From positions 558,001 to 622,000 of the forward strand of contig CAWEMO010000001.1 of the NCBI GenBank assembly GCA_963810195.1: 64,000 nucleotides of DNA. Direction: 5' to 3'. The DNA is from Chersky-840 sp963810195. Its GTDB lineage: Bacteria; Actinomycetota; Acidimicrobiia; Acidimicrobiales; UBA8190. The position numbers and the translations under genes are program-made. Position 1 is the first letter of the stretch; each line of letters starts with the position of its first letter. The notes below the pieces were generated by a model that did no database searches, was not told the DNA's origin, and saw only the letters and a list, made by a program, of their open reading frames with translations. Of the stretch, positions 50,232 through 58,874 are shown one piece after another.

Positions 50232-51149
50232 ATGGACGCCGGTGGCGCGCTGCGCCTCACCAAGCACCACGGCGCGGGCAACGACTTCCTCGTGTTGCTC
50301 GACCCCGACGACCGGCGGCCGTTGTCGGCCGCCGAGGTGCGCGCCCTGTGCGACCGCCACCGGGGCATCGGGGCCGACGGCGTCCTACGCGCCGTGGCGG
50401 TGGGTGGGCCGGCCGCGCTGTCCATGGACCTGCACAACGCGGACGGCGGGGTCGCCGAGATGAGCGGCAACGGGATCCGCTGCCTCGTGCAGGCCGCCGT
50501 CGACGCGGGCATGGTGGCGGCCGGGACGGTGGCCGTCCAGACGCTCGGTGGACTGCGCTCGGTGGAGTACACGGCGGGTCCCGCCTCCGGGCTCGGCTAC
50601 GCCAAGGTGGGCATGGGGCGCCCCACGCTCGGGCCCGACCTCGGTGCGGACGTGCCCGCCGCTGTGGGCTGGGGCCAGCGCGTGGACATGGGGAACCCCC
50701 ACGTCGTGCTGTTCGGCGCGCCGGCCGACGACGAAACGGTGCGAAGCGTGGGGCCCCGTTTCGAGCGGTCGGTCGCCGGCGGGGCCAACGTGGAGTTCGT
50801 GTGGCCCGGCCCCCACGCCGGTGAGCTCACGCTGCGGGTGTGGGAGCGCGGCGTGGGGGAGACCCTGGCCTGCGGCACCGGCACGTGCGCGGCGGCGGTC
50901 GCCGCCCACGCCCGCGGCGCGGTGGGGACCCGGGTCCGGGTGCACAACCCCGGGGGGGCCCTCGACGTCGAGATCGGCGACACCGAGACCACGCTGGCGG
51001 GCCCGACCCAGAAGGTCGGCGACGTCACCGTCGACGCCGTCGTGCTCACCCGGCTGGTGCGCGACCACGAGGAGCTCGAGGTGGAGCCGGTGGCGGCCCG
51101 TGCCGGAGCCTCCGACGACCTCGCGACCGAGGTGGCGACCCGGCAGTGA
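50232..51149 (+). CDS. dapF: diaminopimelate epimerase
   Basis: A PLP-independent epimerase converting LL-DAP to meso-DAP. In the 305-residue protein the two active-site cysteines are in MSGNGIRCL and ETLACGTGTCAA. Other signatures are KHHGAGNDFLVL at the N-terminus and VDMGNPHVVLF. The start is ATG 50232, 5 nt after the miaA stop. Its stop overlaps hflX (GTGA). The miaB-miaA-dapF-hflX order is common in Actinomycetota. Confidence 0.95.
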   Translation: MDAGGALRLTKHHGAGNDFLVLLDPDDRRPLSAAEVRALCDRHRGIGADGVLRAVAVGGPAALSMDLHNADGGVAEMSGNGIRCLVQAAVDAGMVAAGTVAVQTLGGLRSVEYTAGPASGLGYAKVGMGRPTLGPDLGADVPAAVGWGQRVDMGNPHVVLFGAPADDETVRSVGPRFERSVAGGANVEFVWPGPHAGELTLRVWERGVGETLACGTGTCAAAVAAHARGAVGTRVRVHNPGGALDVEIGDTETTLAGPTQKVGDVTVDAVVLTRLVRDHEELEVEPVAARAGASDDLATEVATRQ

Positions 51150-52407
51150 CGCTCATCGAGCGCAGCTTCCGCGAGCGCATCGTGCTCGTCGGTGTGGTGT
51201 TCCCGTGGACCTCGTCCGACTCGGTCGACGCCGATCTCGACGAGCTCGCCCTCCTGGTGGACACGGCCGGCGCCATCGTGGTGGGTCGGGTCGTGCAACG
51301 GCGCGACCGGCCCGATCCCGCCACGTTCGTGGGGCGTGGCAAGGCCCAGGAGCTGCACGAGCTGTCGGAGACCCTCGACTCCGACACCGTGGTCTTCGAC
51401 GACGAGCTGTCGCCCGCCCAGCAGCGCAACCTCGAGAAGATCTTGGGCCGCACGGCCATCGACCGGACCGCGGTGATCCTCGACATCTTCGCCCAGAACG
51501 CCCGCTCCCAGGAGGGCAAGGCCCAGGTCGAACTGGCCCTGTTGCGCTACCGGCTGCCCCGGCTGCGGGGCAAGGGGCTGGGGCTGTCCCAGCAGGCCGG
51601 TGGCATCGGCACTCGGGGGCCGGGCGAGACCCAGCTCGAGGTGGACCGGCGCCGCCTGCTGCGCCGCATGACGCGTCTCGAGGCGGATCTGAAACAGGTG
51701 TCGGCCACCCGACGGACCCAGAGCCGGTCGCGCCGGCGTTCGCGCCAACGGGTCGTGAGCCTCGTGGGCTACACCAACGCCGGGAAGTCGACGTTGCTCA
51801 ATCGTCTGACCGATGCGGGTGTGCCCGTCGAGGACCGCCTGTTCTCGACGCTCGACTCCCGCACACGCCGCTTGGCCCTTCCCGGGGGCGAGACGGTCCT
51901 GCTCTCGGACACCGTCGGGTTCGTCCGCAAGCTCCCGCACCAGCTCGTGGAGGCGTTCCGCTCCACGCTCGAGGTGGTCCGGGAAGCCGATCTCCTGGTC
52001 CACGTGGTCGACGCCTCGGCCCCCGAACCCGACGTGCAGATCGACGCGGTCCGCACCGTGCTGGAGGAGATCGACGCGGCGGGGGTGCCCGAGCTTCTCG
52101 TGATCAACAAGGCCGACCGCGCCCACGCGCCGCGGCTCGGATGGCCAACGCCCACGAAGGAGCCGTGGTGGTGTCCGCCCGCACCGGCGACGGCATCGAG
52201 CAGTTGCTGCGGACCATGGGCGACCGCCTGCGCGTCGCCGACCGGGTGGTGGAGCTCGTCGTCCCCTTCGGGCGTGGCGACGTGCTGGCCGCGGTGCACC
52301 GCGAGGGCGAGGTGGTCGACGAGTCCCACAGTGAGGGGGCGACGGTCGTGCACGTCGTGCTCGACGACGCGGGGCGCGCCCGGTTCCGGGAGTTCGTGGC
52401 GTCATGA
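51146..52407 (+). CDS. hflX: GTPase HflX (frame break near 52115-52140)
   Basis: A ribosome-associated GTPase that rescues stalled or heat-damaged ribosomes. The N-terminal HflX domain contains FVGRGKAQELHE, VFDDELSPAQQRNLEK and GPGETQLEVDRR. The G domain has GYTNAGKSTLLNRLT (G1), LSDTVGFVRKLPHQLVEAFRSTLE in pieces (G3) and the NKAD G4 motif. Just after NKADR one base is missing: the next frame resumes RMANAHEGAVVVSARTGDGIEQLL and runs to the stop. The length is 3n+2, consistent with a one-base deletion. About 420 residues when repaired. The start is GTG 51146, overlapping dapF, and the stop overlaps dapC (ATGA). Confidence 0.88.
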
Positions 52408-53636
52408 GCGCGGCGGAGCCTCAGGCGGGATTCTCGCCTCCTCCGTATCCCTACGACCGTCTGGCATCAGTGGCTCGGGTCGCGGCGGCCCACCGCGGAG
52501 GAGCGGTCGACGTGTCGGTTGGTACTCCTTGCGACGCGCCGCCCGAGGCGGTGGTGGCTGCCCTGGGCACGTCGGGGACCGAACGTGGCTACCCGGCGTC
52601 GATCGGCAGCGCCGCGCTCCGGGGCGCGTCTGCGGACTGGATGCGGCGCCGCTTCGGGGTGTCGATCGACCCGGCGCAGGTGGCCGCCTGCGTCGGCACC
52701 AAGGAATTCGTGGCCTGCGCGGCGTGGCTCTTGCGGTTGCGTACTCCCGCGCGCGACACCGTCCTGGCGCCCGCGTTCGCCTACCCGACCTACGCCATGG
52801 GGGCTCGCCTGGCGGGCTGTCGCGTCGTGGAGGTGCCGGTGGCCGGGGATGGGGGGCTCGACCTGAAGGCGGTCGACGACGAAGACGCCGAGCGCGCGTT
52901 GTGCCTGTGGGTGAACAGCCCCTCGAACCCGACCGGGGCGCTCACCGACCTGGGGGCCGCCGCGGCGTGGGGCCGGGCGCGCGACGTGCCGGTGCTCTCC
53001 GACGAGTGCTACGCCGAATTTACCTGGCAGGGAGCGCCGGCGAGCGTGGTCCAGCACGGGAGCGACGGCGTCCTCGCCCTGCACTCGCTGTCGAAGCGTT
53101 CGAACCTGGCGGGGATGCGGGTCGGGTTCTACGCCGGCGACGCCGTGCTGGTGCAGTACCTGGCCGAGCTGCGCAAGCACGCCGGGCTCATGGTGCCCGG
53201 GCCTGTGCAGGCCGCCGCCGTGGTGGCGTGGGAGGACGACGCGCACGTGTCCGTGCAGCGCGAGCGGTACCGCCGGCGCCTGGCCCGTCTGGCCGCCATC
53301 CTGGGGGGATCCGGGCTCGAGGTGCAGCTGCCGGCGGGCGGGTTCTACCTGTGGGTACCGGTCCCGGCGTGGGCGGACGCACAGGGCGCGGCCGAGGGTC
53401 GTCCGGGGGCGTGGGTGCTCACGACCGCCTTGGCGGAGGCGGCCGGGATGCTCGTGAGCCCGGGAGAGTTCTACGGGGAGCAGGCGGCGGGGTTCGTACG
53501 GGTGGCGGCGGTCCAACCCGACGAACGCATCGAGCTGCTGTCAGCGCGCCTGGCGTCGTCGGACCACCCCCATCTCGGGCAGGCGCCGCCGGTGCCCGGC
53601 CGGGCGGTCTCGGGGGGCGCCGGCGCGGGCCGATAA
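52404..53636 (+). CDS. dapC: succinyldiaminopimelate transaminase (class I/II aminotransferase)
   Basis: A PLP enzyme making N-succinyl-LL-DAP. In the 410-residue protein the fold-type I motifs are VNSPSNPTGAL and the Schiff-base lysine in LHSLSKRSNLAGMRVGF. Position immediately upstream of dapD and dapE makes DapC the best call; sequence alone would only say aminotransferase. It starts at ATG 52404, overlapping hflX. Its TAA stop lies inside the -10 hexamer of dapD. Confidence 0.88.
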   Translation: MSAAEPQAGFSPPPYPYDRLASVARVAAAHRGGAVDVSVGTPCDAPPEAVVAALGTSGTERGYPASIGSAALRGASADWMRRRFGVSIDPAQVAACVGTKEFVACAAWLLRLRTPARDTVLAPAFAYPTYAMGARLAGCRVVEVPVAGDGGLDLKAVDDEDAERALCLWVNSPSNPTGALTDLGAAAAWGRARDVPVLSDECYAEFTWQGAPASVVQHGSDGVLALHSLSKRSNLAGMRVGFYAGDAVLVQYLAELRKHAGLMVPGPVQAAAVVAWEDDAHVSVQRERYRRRLARLAAILGGSGLEVQLPAGGFYLWVPVPAWADAQGAAEGRPGAWVLTTALAEAAGMLVSPGEFYGEQAAGFVRVAAVQPDERIELLSARLASSDHPHLGQAPPVPGRAVSGGAGAGR

Positions 53637-53639
53637 CCT
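53634..53639 (+). promoter_or_regulatory. leaderless-type -10 of dapD overlapping the dapC stop
   Basis: TAACCT ends 7 nt before ATG 53647, and its first three bases are the dapC stop codon TAA. This gives dapD its own promoter within an otherwise continuous gene string. Confidence 0.5.
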
Positions 53640-53646
53640 CGGGACG

Positions 53647-54473
53647 ATGGCCGACCTGCCGTCCCAGATCGAGGAATTGTGGTCCCGCGTGGCCGAGCTC
53701 AGCCCGGCCGACACCGACGCCCTCGGGATCGTGACCCAGGCCGTGGAGCTGCTCGACCGGGGCAAGGCCCGAGTGGCGGAGCTCGACCCCGTTTCGGGCG
53801 AGGTCGTCGTGCACAGCTGGCTCAAGACCGCCATCCTCCTGCTGTTCCGGCTGCGCGCCATGGAGACGACCGAGGTCGGTCCCTACGAGTTTCACGACAA
53901 GCTGCCCCTGAAGACCGGGTACGCGGCGGCGGGCGTGCGCGTGGTCCCCGGTGCGTCGGCGCGCTGGGGATCGTTCCTCGACCGTGGGGTCATCCTCATG
54001 CCGAGCTACGTCAACATCGGGGCGCGTGTGGGCGCCGACACCATGGTCGACACCTGGGCCACCGTGGGCTCCTGCGCGCAGATCGGGCGCGCGTCCATCT
54101 CGCCGGAGGCGTGGGCATCGGCGGCGTGCTCGAGCCGCCCAACGCGGCGCCGGTCATGGTGGGAGACGACGCCAACATCTCGAGCCGCTGCATGCTTACC
54201 CAGGGGGCCCGCGTGGGGGAGGGGTCCGTGCTGGCCGAGGGTGTGATCCTCAACCCCGGCATCCCCGTGATCGACGCCACTTCAGGGCAGGAGCTCGGCC
54301 GGGGAGTGGTGCCCCCGTGGTGCGTCGCCATCGGCGCGTCGCGCCGGCGCCACTACTCCGGCGGCGAGTTCTTCCTTCCGTGCGTGCTCGTGATCAAGCG
54401 GCTCGAGCCGGGCGAGCGCCACGACAAGGCTCAGCTCGAAGCGGCGTTGCGCGAGCACCAGGTCGGCGTCTGA
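53647..54473 (+). CDS. dapD: tetrahydrodipicolinate N-succinyltransferase (frame break near 54085-54095)
   Basis: Succinylates tetrahydrodipicolinate in lysine/DAP synthesis. It is a left-handed beta-helix enzyme of about 275 residues. The first part runs from MADLPSQIEELW to MVDTWATVGSCAQIGR. One base is missing there, and the second frame continues RVHLAGGVGIGGVLEPPNAAPVMVGDDANISSRCMLTQGARVGEGSVLAEGV in consecutive hexapeptide-type blocks to the stop at 54473. The length is 3n+2, fitting a one-base deletion. Both halves are well conserved, so the gene is probably intact in the organism. Confidence 0.88.
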
Positions 54474-54496
54474 GCTCCCCGTCGGGTGCGAACGAC

Positions 54497-55564
54497 ATGA
54501 CCGACCTGCTGGCGTTGACGGCGGAGCTCGTCGCCATCCCCTCGCTCAGCCACCACGAGACCGCCCTGGCCGACCGGGTGGAGGCCGAGCTCCGACGCGC
54601 CGCCCACCTGGATGTGACGCGCTTCGACGACACGGTCGTGGCGCGCACCGAGCTCGGCCGGGCCCGGCGGGTCGTGCTCGCCGGCCATCTCGACACCGTG
54701 CCGCCCTTCGACGACGCGGGGGGCCGTGTCGAGGATGACACGCTGTGGGGCCTGGGCGCGGTGGACATGAAAGGGGGTCTGGCGGTCCTGCTCGACCTGG
54801 CCGCCTCCGTCCCGGGGCCGGACGTGGACGTGACGTACGTTTTCTACGCGTGCGAGGAGGTGGCGCGGGAGCACAACGCGCTGGCCCGACTGGCGGCGAC
54901 ACGGCCCGATCTGCTGGCCGCCGACGCGGCGGTGCTCGGCGAGCCCACCGGCGGTGTCGTCGAAGCGGGCTGCCAGGGCACCATGCGGGCGGTGGTGATG
55001 GTGGGGGGGCGTCGGGCGCACACCTCGAGGCCCTGGATGGGGGTCAACGCGCTGCACCGCCTGGCCCCGATCCTCGCCGCGCTGGGGCGCTACGAGCCGC
55101 GCCGCGTCGTGGTCGACGGGTGTGAGTACACCGAGCAGCTCCAGGCGGTGGGGATCGAAGGGGGCGTCGCCGGCAACGTGGTGCCCGACCGGGCCGCCCT
55201 CACAATTAATTTCCGCTTCGCGCCGCCCGCCGACGCGGCGTCAGCGGAGCGCGCCCTGGTGAAGCTCCTCGGTGACGAGCTCGACGCGTCCGCGGGGGAT
55301 CGCCTCGAAGTCGTCGACGCCGCCCCCGGGGCCCCGCCGGCCCTGGAGCACCCGTTGCTGGCGCGCCTGGTGGCGGCCACGGGCGCTCCGGCGCGGGCCA
55401 AGGTGGGGTGGACCGACGTGGCGACCTTCGCCGCCATCGGGGTGCCCGCCACCAACTTCGGCCCCGGTGACCCGCTGCTGGCCCACACCCCCGACGAGCA
55501 CGTGTCACGCCACGAGCTCGACCATGCACGCGCCGTGCTCGGCACGGTCCTCCTCGCCGAGTGA
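54497..55564 (+). CDS. dapE: succinyl-diaminopimelate desuccinylase
   Basis: An M20-family di-zinc hydrolase releasing LL-DAP. The 355-residue protein has the first metal motif VLAGHLDTVPP, the bridging aspartate in GLGAVDMKGGLAVLLDL, FYACEEVARE (catalytic Glu) and the dimerisation-domain RRAHTSRPWMGVNALH. The start is ATG 54497, 23 nt after dapD. The DapF-DapC-DapD-DapE group here completes the succinylase route with DapA and DapB. Confidence 0.92.
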   Translation: MTDLLALTAELVAIPSLSHHETALADRVEAELRRAAHLDVTRFDDTVVARTELGRARRVVLAGHLDTVPPFDDAGGRVEDDTLWGLGAVDMKGGLAVLLDLAASVPGPDVDVTYVFYACEEVAREHNALARLAATRPDLLAADAAVLGEPTGGVVEAGCQGTMRAVVMVGGRRAHTSRPWMGVNALHRLAPILAALGRYEPRRVVVDGCEYTEQLQAVGIEGGVAGNVVPDRAALTINFRFAPPADAASAERALVKLLGDELDASAGDRLEVVDAAPGAPPALEHPLLARLVAATGAPARAKVGWTDVATFAAIGVPATNFGPGDPLLAHTPDEHVSRHELDHARAVLGTVLLAE

Positions 55565-55627
55565 CATCCACTCACCGACCGGGCACGGAGCGTCGACCAC
55601 CCCGATCTCCTGGGCCGGGGAACGTCG

Positions 55628-56083
55628 TTAGGTGGCGGGAAGCTTCGACACGGCTTCGTGGAGCGCCGCGATCAGCTGCTCGTCCTGGGCCTGGAGATGC
55701 TTCTGGATCTCGATGGCCTCGCTCAGGATCGCTTCGGCGTCCTTGTAAGTGTTCTCCGAGCGCTTGTCCGAGGATGCCGCCGCGATGTTCTGACCGACGA
55801 TGATGATCGACAGCAGGACCAGCTGGAGGAAGGTTTGGGCGATCCAGGCAATGATCCCCTCCCCACCGGGCCTCAACGCCGCGGGCAGCCCGATGAAGGC
55901 GAGGACGGCGAAGGCGTAGGCGCACCACATGGTTCCGACGCCGTCGGTGATCTTGACCGCCAACCAGGCGTTGAAGCGCGTGGAGATCTGCTCCTTCACC
56001 ACATCGGCGTGCTTGACCGGCCCGTCTCGGTGCTCGAGCCGGTCCAGGGTGTGCGGGTGCGGGACGTGGGTGTAGACGCTCAT
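55628..56083 (-). CDS. small membrane protein, DUF1003-like
   Basis: A 151-residue protein with two TM helices in the middle (about residues 50-72 and 83-103; MWCAYAFAVLAFIGLPAAL and IAQTFLQLVLLSIIIVGQNI), a charged N-terminal region and a C-terminal helical cytosolic tail (AEAILSEAIEIQKHLQAQDEQLIAALHEA). The layout and the Q-N-rich end of TM2 resemble DUF1003 proteins, whose function is unknown. It lies alone between dapE and lexA, on the minus strand. Confidence 0.6.
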   Translation of the reverse strand: MSVYTHVPHPHTLDRLEHRDGPVKHADVVKEQISTRFNAWLAVKITDGVGTMWCAYAFAVLAFIGLPAALRPGGEGIIAWIAQTFLQLVLLSIIIVGQNIAAASSDKRSENTYKDAEAILSEAIEIQKHLQAQDEQLIAALHEAVSKLPAT

Positions 56084-56217
56084 GGCGCCGCCTTTCCTCC
56101 GGGTGCCCTATTCTCCCCGCCGCCGTGCCCCGAGCATCGGGATGTCCGGCCGAAACCTGGCCCGTGGACCGGCCGGTTCCAGTAGGTACGGGGCCGGCGC
56201 CGAGCCCGACCCGTATC

Positions 56218-56847
56218 TCAGAGCCGGCGGAGGACTGTCACCACGCGGCCGTAGACGGTCACCTCGTCGGGAGAGAACTCCATGGGGGAGAGCGCGGCGT
56301 TGGCGGGGGTCAGCACCACCTTCCCCCGACGTCGGGAGAACGTCTTGACCGTCCCTTCGTCCCCGGGGATCCCCGCCACCACGATGTCGCCGTTGTCGGC
56401 GTCGGGCTGCTGGCGCACGACGACGTAGTCGCCGTCGAAGATCCCGGCTTCGATCATCGACTCGCCGCGCACCCGGAGCATGAACACCGACCCCGGGCCC
56501 GTGAAGTCCTCGGGGAGGGGGAGCAGTTCCTCGACGTTCTCGCTGGCGAGCACCCCGGTACCGGCCGCCACGTCCCCGAGCAGCGGCACGTGGCGGACCG
56601 GGCTCGCCGCCATGGCGGCCCGGGAGGAGGGGTCGAAGCGAACCTCCATGGCACGGGGTTTGGTCGGATCGCGACGCAGGTACCCCTCGCGCTGGAGCAC
56701 CGCCAGGTGGGCGTGGACCGTCGAGGACGAGGTCAGCCCGACGGCCTCGCCGATCTCCCGGACGGAGGGGGGGTAGCCCCGCTCGCGCAGGCTGTCGCCG
56801 ATGTACTCGAGGATCTCGAGCCTCTTCCCGGTCAGTGCCTCGGCCAT
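56218..56847 (-). CDS. lexA: LexA SOS repressor
   Basis: The SOS master repressor, 209 residues. The winged-helix DNA-binding domain has RGYPPSVREIGEAVGLTSSSTVHAHL. The self-cleavage site is the Ala-Gly in LGDVAAGTGVLA. The catalytic serine is in RVRGESMIEAGIFDGDYVVVR and the lysine in GTVKTFSRRRG. ATG 56847 is preceded on the minus strand by GAGGAGGGTG. Two LexA boxes flank its promoter, so it is autoregulated, and a LysM gene is divergently transcribed under two more. Confidence 0.96.
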   Translation of the reverse strand: MAEALTGKRLEILEYIGDSLRERGYPPSVREIGEAVGLTSSSTVHAHLAVLQREGYLRRDPTKPRAMEVRFDPSSRAAMAASPVRHVPLLGDVAAGTGVLASENVEELLPLPEDFTGPGSVFMLRVRGESMIEAGIFDGDYVVVRQQPDADNGDIVVAGIPGDEGTVKTFSRRRGKVVLTPANAALSPMEFSPDEVTVYGRVVTVLRRL

Positions 56848-56910
56848 GTCACCCTCCTCGTCCCGGTCCGCCGCCGGTCCGGTCCCCGCGCGCCGTCCCC
56901 CGGGGGGAGG

Positions 56911-56968
56911 CGAACACCTGTTCGGGACACGGTAGCCCCCGGCGGGTCGCCGATCAAACACCTGTTCG
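56911..56968 (-). promoter_or_regulatory. lexA promoter with two LexA boxes
   Basis: On the minus strand TTGATC (56957-56952) and TACCGT (56934-56929) are 17 nt apart. One LexA box, AAACACCTGTTCG-like, at 56955-56968 overlaps the -35; a perfect CGAACACCTGTTCG at 56911-56924 sits just downstream of the -10. This fits strong autorepression. Confidence 0.8.
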
Positions 56969-57067
56969 TCACGGGCACCCCCACCAGGGGCTGAACCGGT
57001 GTCACACCCGGGTGGGAGTCTGACGAGGTGGCCGTCGCCGAGCAGTGCCGGAGGAGCAGGGTGGCTC

Positions 57068-57120
57068 TTGACACGAACACCTGTTCGTGCTGTGATGGCG
57101 GCGTGGCGAACATCTGTTCG
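57068..57120 (+). promoter_or_regulatory. SOS promoter of the LysM gene with two LexA boxes
   Basis: TTGACA (57068-57073, exact consensus) and TGTGAT (57091-57096) are 17 nt apart. CGAACACCTGTTCG (57074-57087) fills the spacer, and CGAACATCTGTTCG (57107-57120) lies over the early transcribed region. With two sites for lexA, the 299-nt divergent region holds four LexA boxes. Confidence 0.82.
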
Positions 57121-57146
57121 ACTGAGGGCGTCGGAGGCGGGGGCTG

Positions 57147-57656
57147 ATGGCCGTCGTCCTGTCGCCGATCCCCCCTGCCCGGCGCCCCCGCCGGGAATCG
57201 CTCCGCCTGGTGACCCCGGAGGCCCCGGCCCGGCCGGCGAGGCCCGCCCGGCCCCGGGTCGCTCCTTCCCGGCCTTTTCCCAGGTCCGAGCCCGACCGTC
57301 GGTGCGGCCCGGAGCGTCCCACGCGCGCCGGGTGCGTCACCGACGGTCGGACGACCCGTCCCAGTGTCGCGGTGCGGCGCCGGCGGTTCCTGCTCGGAAC
57401 GGTGGCGGCGGGCCTGCTCGTCGCCCTCGCCCTGCTGTGGAGCGGAACCGGGGGCTCCCTCGCCACCCCCGGTTCCGCTCTGGCGGGGGAGTCCGTCGCG
57501 CACGGCGCGTCGTACGTCGTCCGGCCCGGCGACACGCTGTGGTCCATAGCCGTCCGGCTCGACCCCAGCGGCGATCCCCGACCGGTGGTGGCGAAGCTCG
57601 AGGCGGAAGTGGGGGGCGACACCGTCGTTCCCGGGGAGCAACTGGTCCTTCCCTGA
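57147..57656 (+). CDS. LysM-domain membrane protein, candidate SOS cell-division inhibitor (YneA/ChiZ-like)
   Basis: A 169-residue protein. The N-terminal ~75 residues are basic and Pro/Arg-rich. One TM follows at about 80-98 (FLLGTVAAGLLVALALLW), then a short linker and a C-terminal LysM domain (YVVRPGDTLWSIAVRLDP...VPGEQLVLP) that would contact peptidoglycan outside the membrane. The start is ATG 57147 behind GGAGGCGGGGG. Divergence from lexA and two LexA boxes in its promoter match the placement of yneA in Bacillus and Rv2719c/chiZ in mycobacteria, which halt division during DNA damage. That role is inferred from context, not from sequence identity. Confidence 0.8.
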   Translation: MAVVLSPIPPARRPRRESLRLVTPEAPARPARPARPRVAPSRPFPRSEPDRRCGPERPTRAGCVTDGRTTRPSVAVRRRRFLLGTVAAGLLVALALLWSGTGGSLATPGSALAGESVAHGASYVVRPGDTLWSIAVRLDPSGDPRPVVAKLEAEVGGDTVVPGEQLVLP

Positions 57657-57674
57657 GCGTTCGGAGCATGGCAC

Positions 57675-57680
57675 TACGGT
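57675..57680 (+). promoter_or_regulatory. leaderless-type -10 of nrdR
   Basis: TACGGT ends 7 nt before GTG 57688. No Shine-Dalgarno is present. Confidence 0.5.
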
Positions 57681-57687
57681 TGGACCG

Positions 57688-58158
57688 GTGCGGTGTCCGT
57701 GGTGTCAAAGTCTCGAGGACAAAGTCGTCGACTCGCGCCTGGCCGAGGACGGCGTCGCCATCCGCCGCCGGCGTGAATGCCTGTCGTGCAACCGCCGCTT
57801 CACCACGTACGAGCGCCTCGAGGAGGCTCCGCTGTGGGTGGTCAAGCGCGGCGGGCAACGCGAGCCGTTCGACCGCGCCAAGGTCGTGTCGGGGGTGAGG
57901 GCCGCCACGAAGAACCGGCCCGTCACCGAGGAGCGGCTCGAGGAGATCGCGCAACAGGTGGAAGAGGCGTTGCGTGGCGAGGGTGCCGAGGTGTCGAGCC
58001 AGCAGATCGGGGTGGCGGTCCTCGAGCGCCTACGCCACGTCGACGACGTCGCGTACCTCCGCTTCGCCTCCGTCTACAAGGGATTCGAGGATGCGGGCGA
58101 CTTCCAGCGCGAGGTGGGGTTGCTCACCAAGACGACCGAGCCCAAGCGCAGGGCCTGA
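57688..58158 (+). CDS. nrdR: transcriptional repressor NrdR
   Basis: Senses ATP/dATP and represses ribonucleotide reductase genes. The 156-residue protein has an N-terminal zinc ribbon (MRCPWCQS...CLSCNRRF, two CxxC pairs) followed by an ATP-cone (VVKRGGQREPFDRAKVVSGVRAATKNRPV). The position next to lexA is conserved in Actinomycetota. No ribonucleotide reductase gene is in this window, so its targets lie elsewhere. Confidence 0.96.
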   Translation: MRCPWCQSLEDKVVDSRLAEDGVAIRRRRECLSCNRRFTTYERLEEAPLWVVKRGGQREPFDRAKVVSGVRAATKNRPVTEERLEEIAQQVEEALRGEGAEVSSQQIGVAVLERLRHVDDVAYLRFASVYKGFEDAGDFQREVGLLTKTTEPKRRA

Positions 58159-58163
58159 CCTCG

Positions 58164-58874
58164 GTGACGGACCTGCTCGTCGGCGTCCCCGAGCGCGTGC
58201 TCGCGGTGTACGCCCATCCGGACGACCCCGACGTCTCGTGCGGGGGCACCCTTGCACTGTGGGCCGGCGCCGGGGCCGAGGTCCACGTGCTGATCTGCAC
58301 CGACGGCGACAAGGGCACGACCGACCCCGACGTCGACCCCGGCGTCCTGGCACGCCGACGTGCGGGTGAGGCGGCCGAGGCGGCACGCCTTCTCGGCGTC
58401 GCCGGACAGCACTTCCTCGGGTACCCCGACGGCGAGCTCGTCGACGACGCCGCCTTGCGCGGGACCTTGGTGCGCTGGGTGCGCGATCTCCGCCCGCTCA
58501 CGGTGCTGGGGCCAGACCCCACCGCGGTGTTCTTCGGCGAGGACTACTACAACCACCGCGACCACCGGACCACCGGGTTCGCCCTGCTCGACGCGTTGTC
58601 TCCCGCCGCGGCCCTCCCGCAGTACTTCCCGGAGGCGGGCGCCGCGTACCAGGTCCAGACGGCGTTGCTGTCGGGCACCCTCGAGCCCACCGTGTGGGTG
58701 GACGTCACGGCCACCATCGACGACAAGGTGGCGGCGGTGTCGTGCCACCGGAGTCAGTTCCCCGACGGGGGCGAATGGGCCCGCCGGGCGGTGCGGGACC
58801 GGGCCCAGGAGGACGGACGCCGGGCCGGGGTGGGCTATGCGGAGGGATTCCGGCGCCTGCGGCTCGGTGGTTGA
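58164..58874 (+). CDS. PIG-L family (LmbE-like) zinc deacetylase
   Basis: A 236-residue cytosolic enzyme. The metal-binding motif is VYAHPDDPDVSCGGT near residue 15, with the third ligand histidine probably in YNHRDHRTTG. The family includes MshB (mycothiol), Mca and BshB as well as antibiotic deacetylases, and the substrate cannot be chosen here. The start is GTG 58164, 5 nt after nrdR. It overlaps dinB by 8 nt, so the three genes are likely one transcript. Confidence 0.85.
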   Translation: MTDLLVGVPERVLAVYAHPDDPDVSCGGTLALWAGAGAEVHVLICTDGDKGTTDPDVDPGVLARRRAGEAAEAARLLGVAGQHFLGYPDGELVDDAALRGTLVRWVRDLRPLTVLGPDPTAVFFGEDYYNHRDHRTTGFALLDALSPAAALPQYFPEAGAAYQVQTALLSGTLEPTVWVDVTATIDDKVAAVSCHRSQFPDGGEWARRAVRDRAQEDGRRAGVGYAEGFRRLRLGG

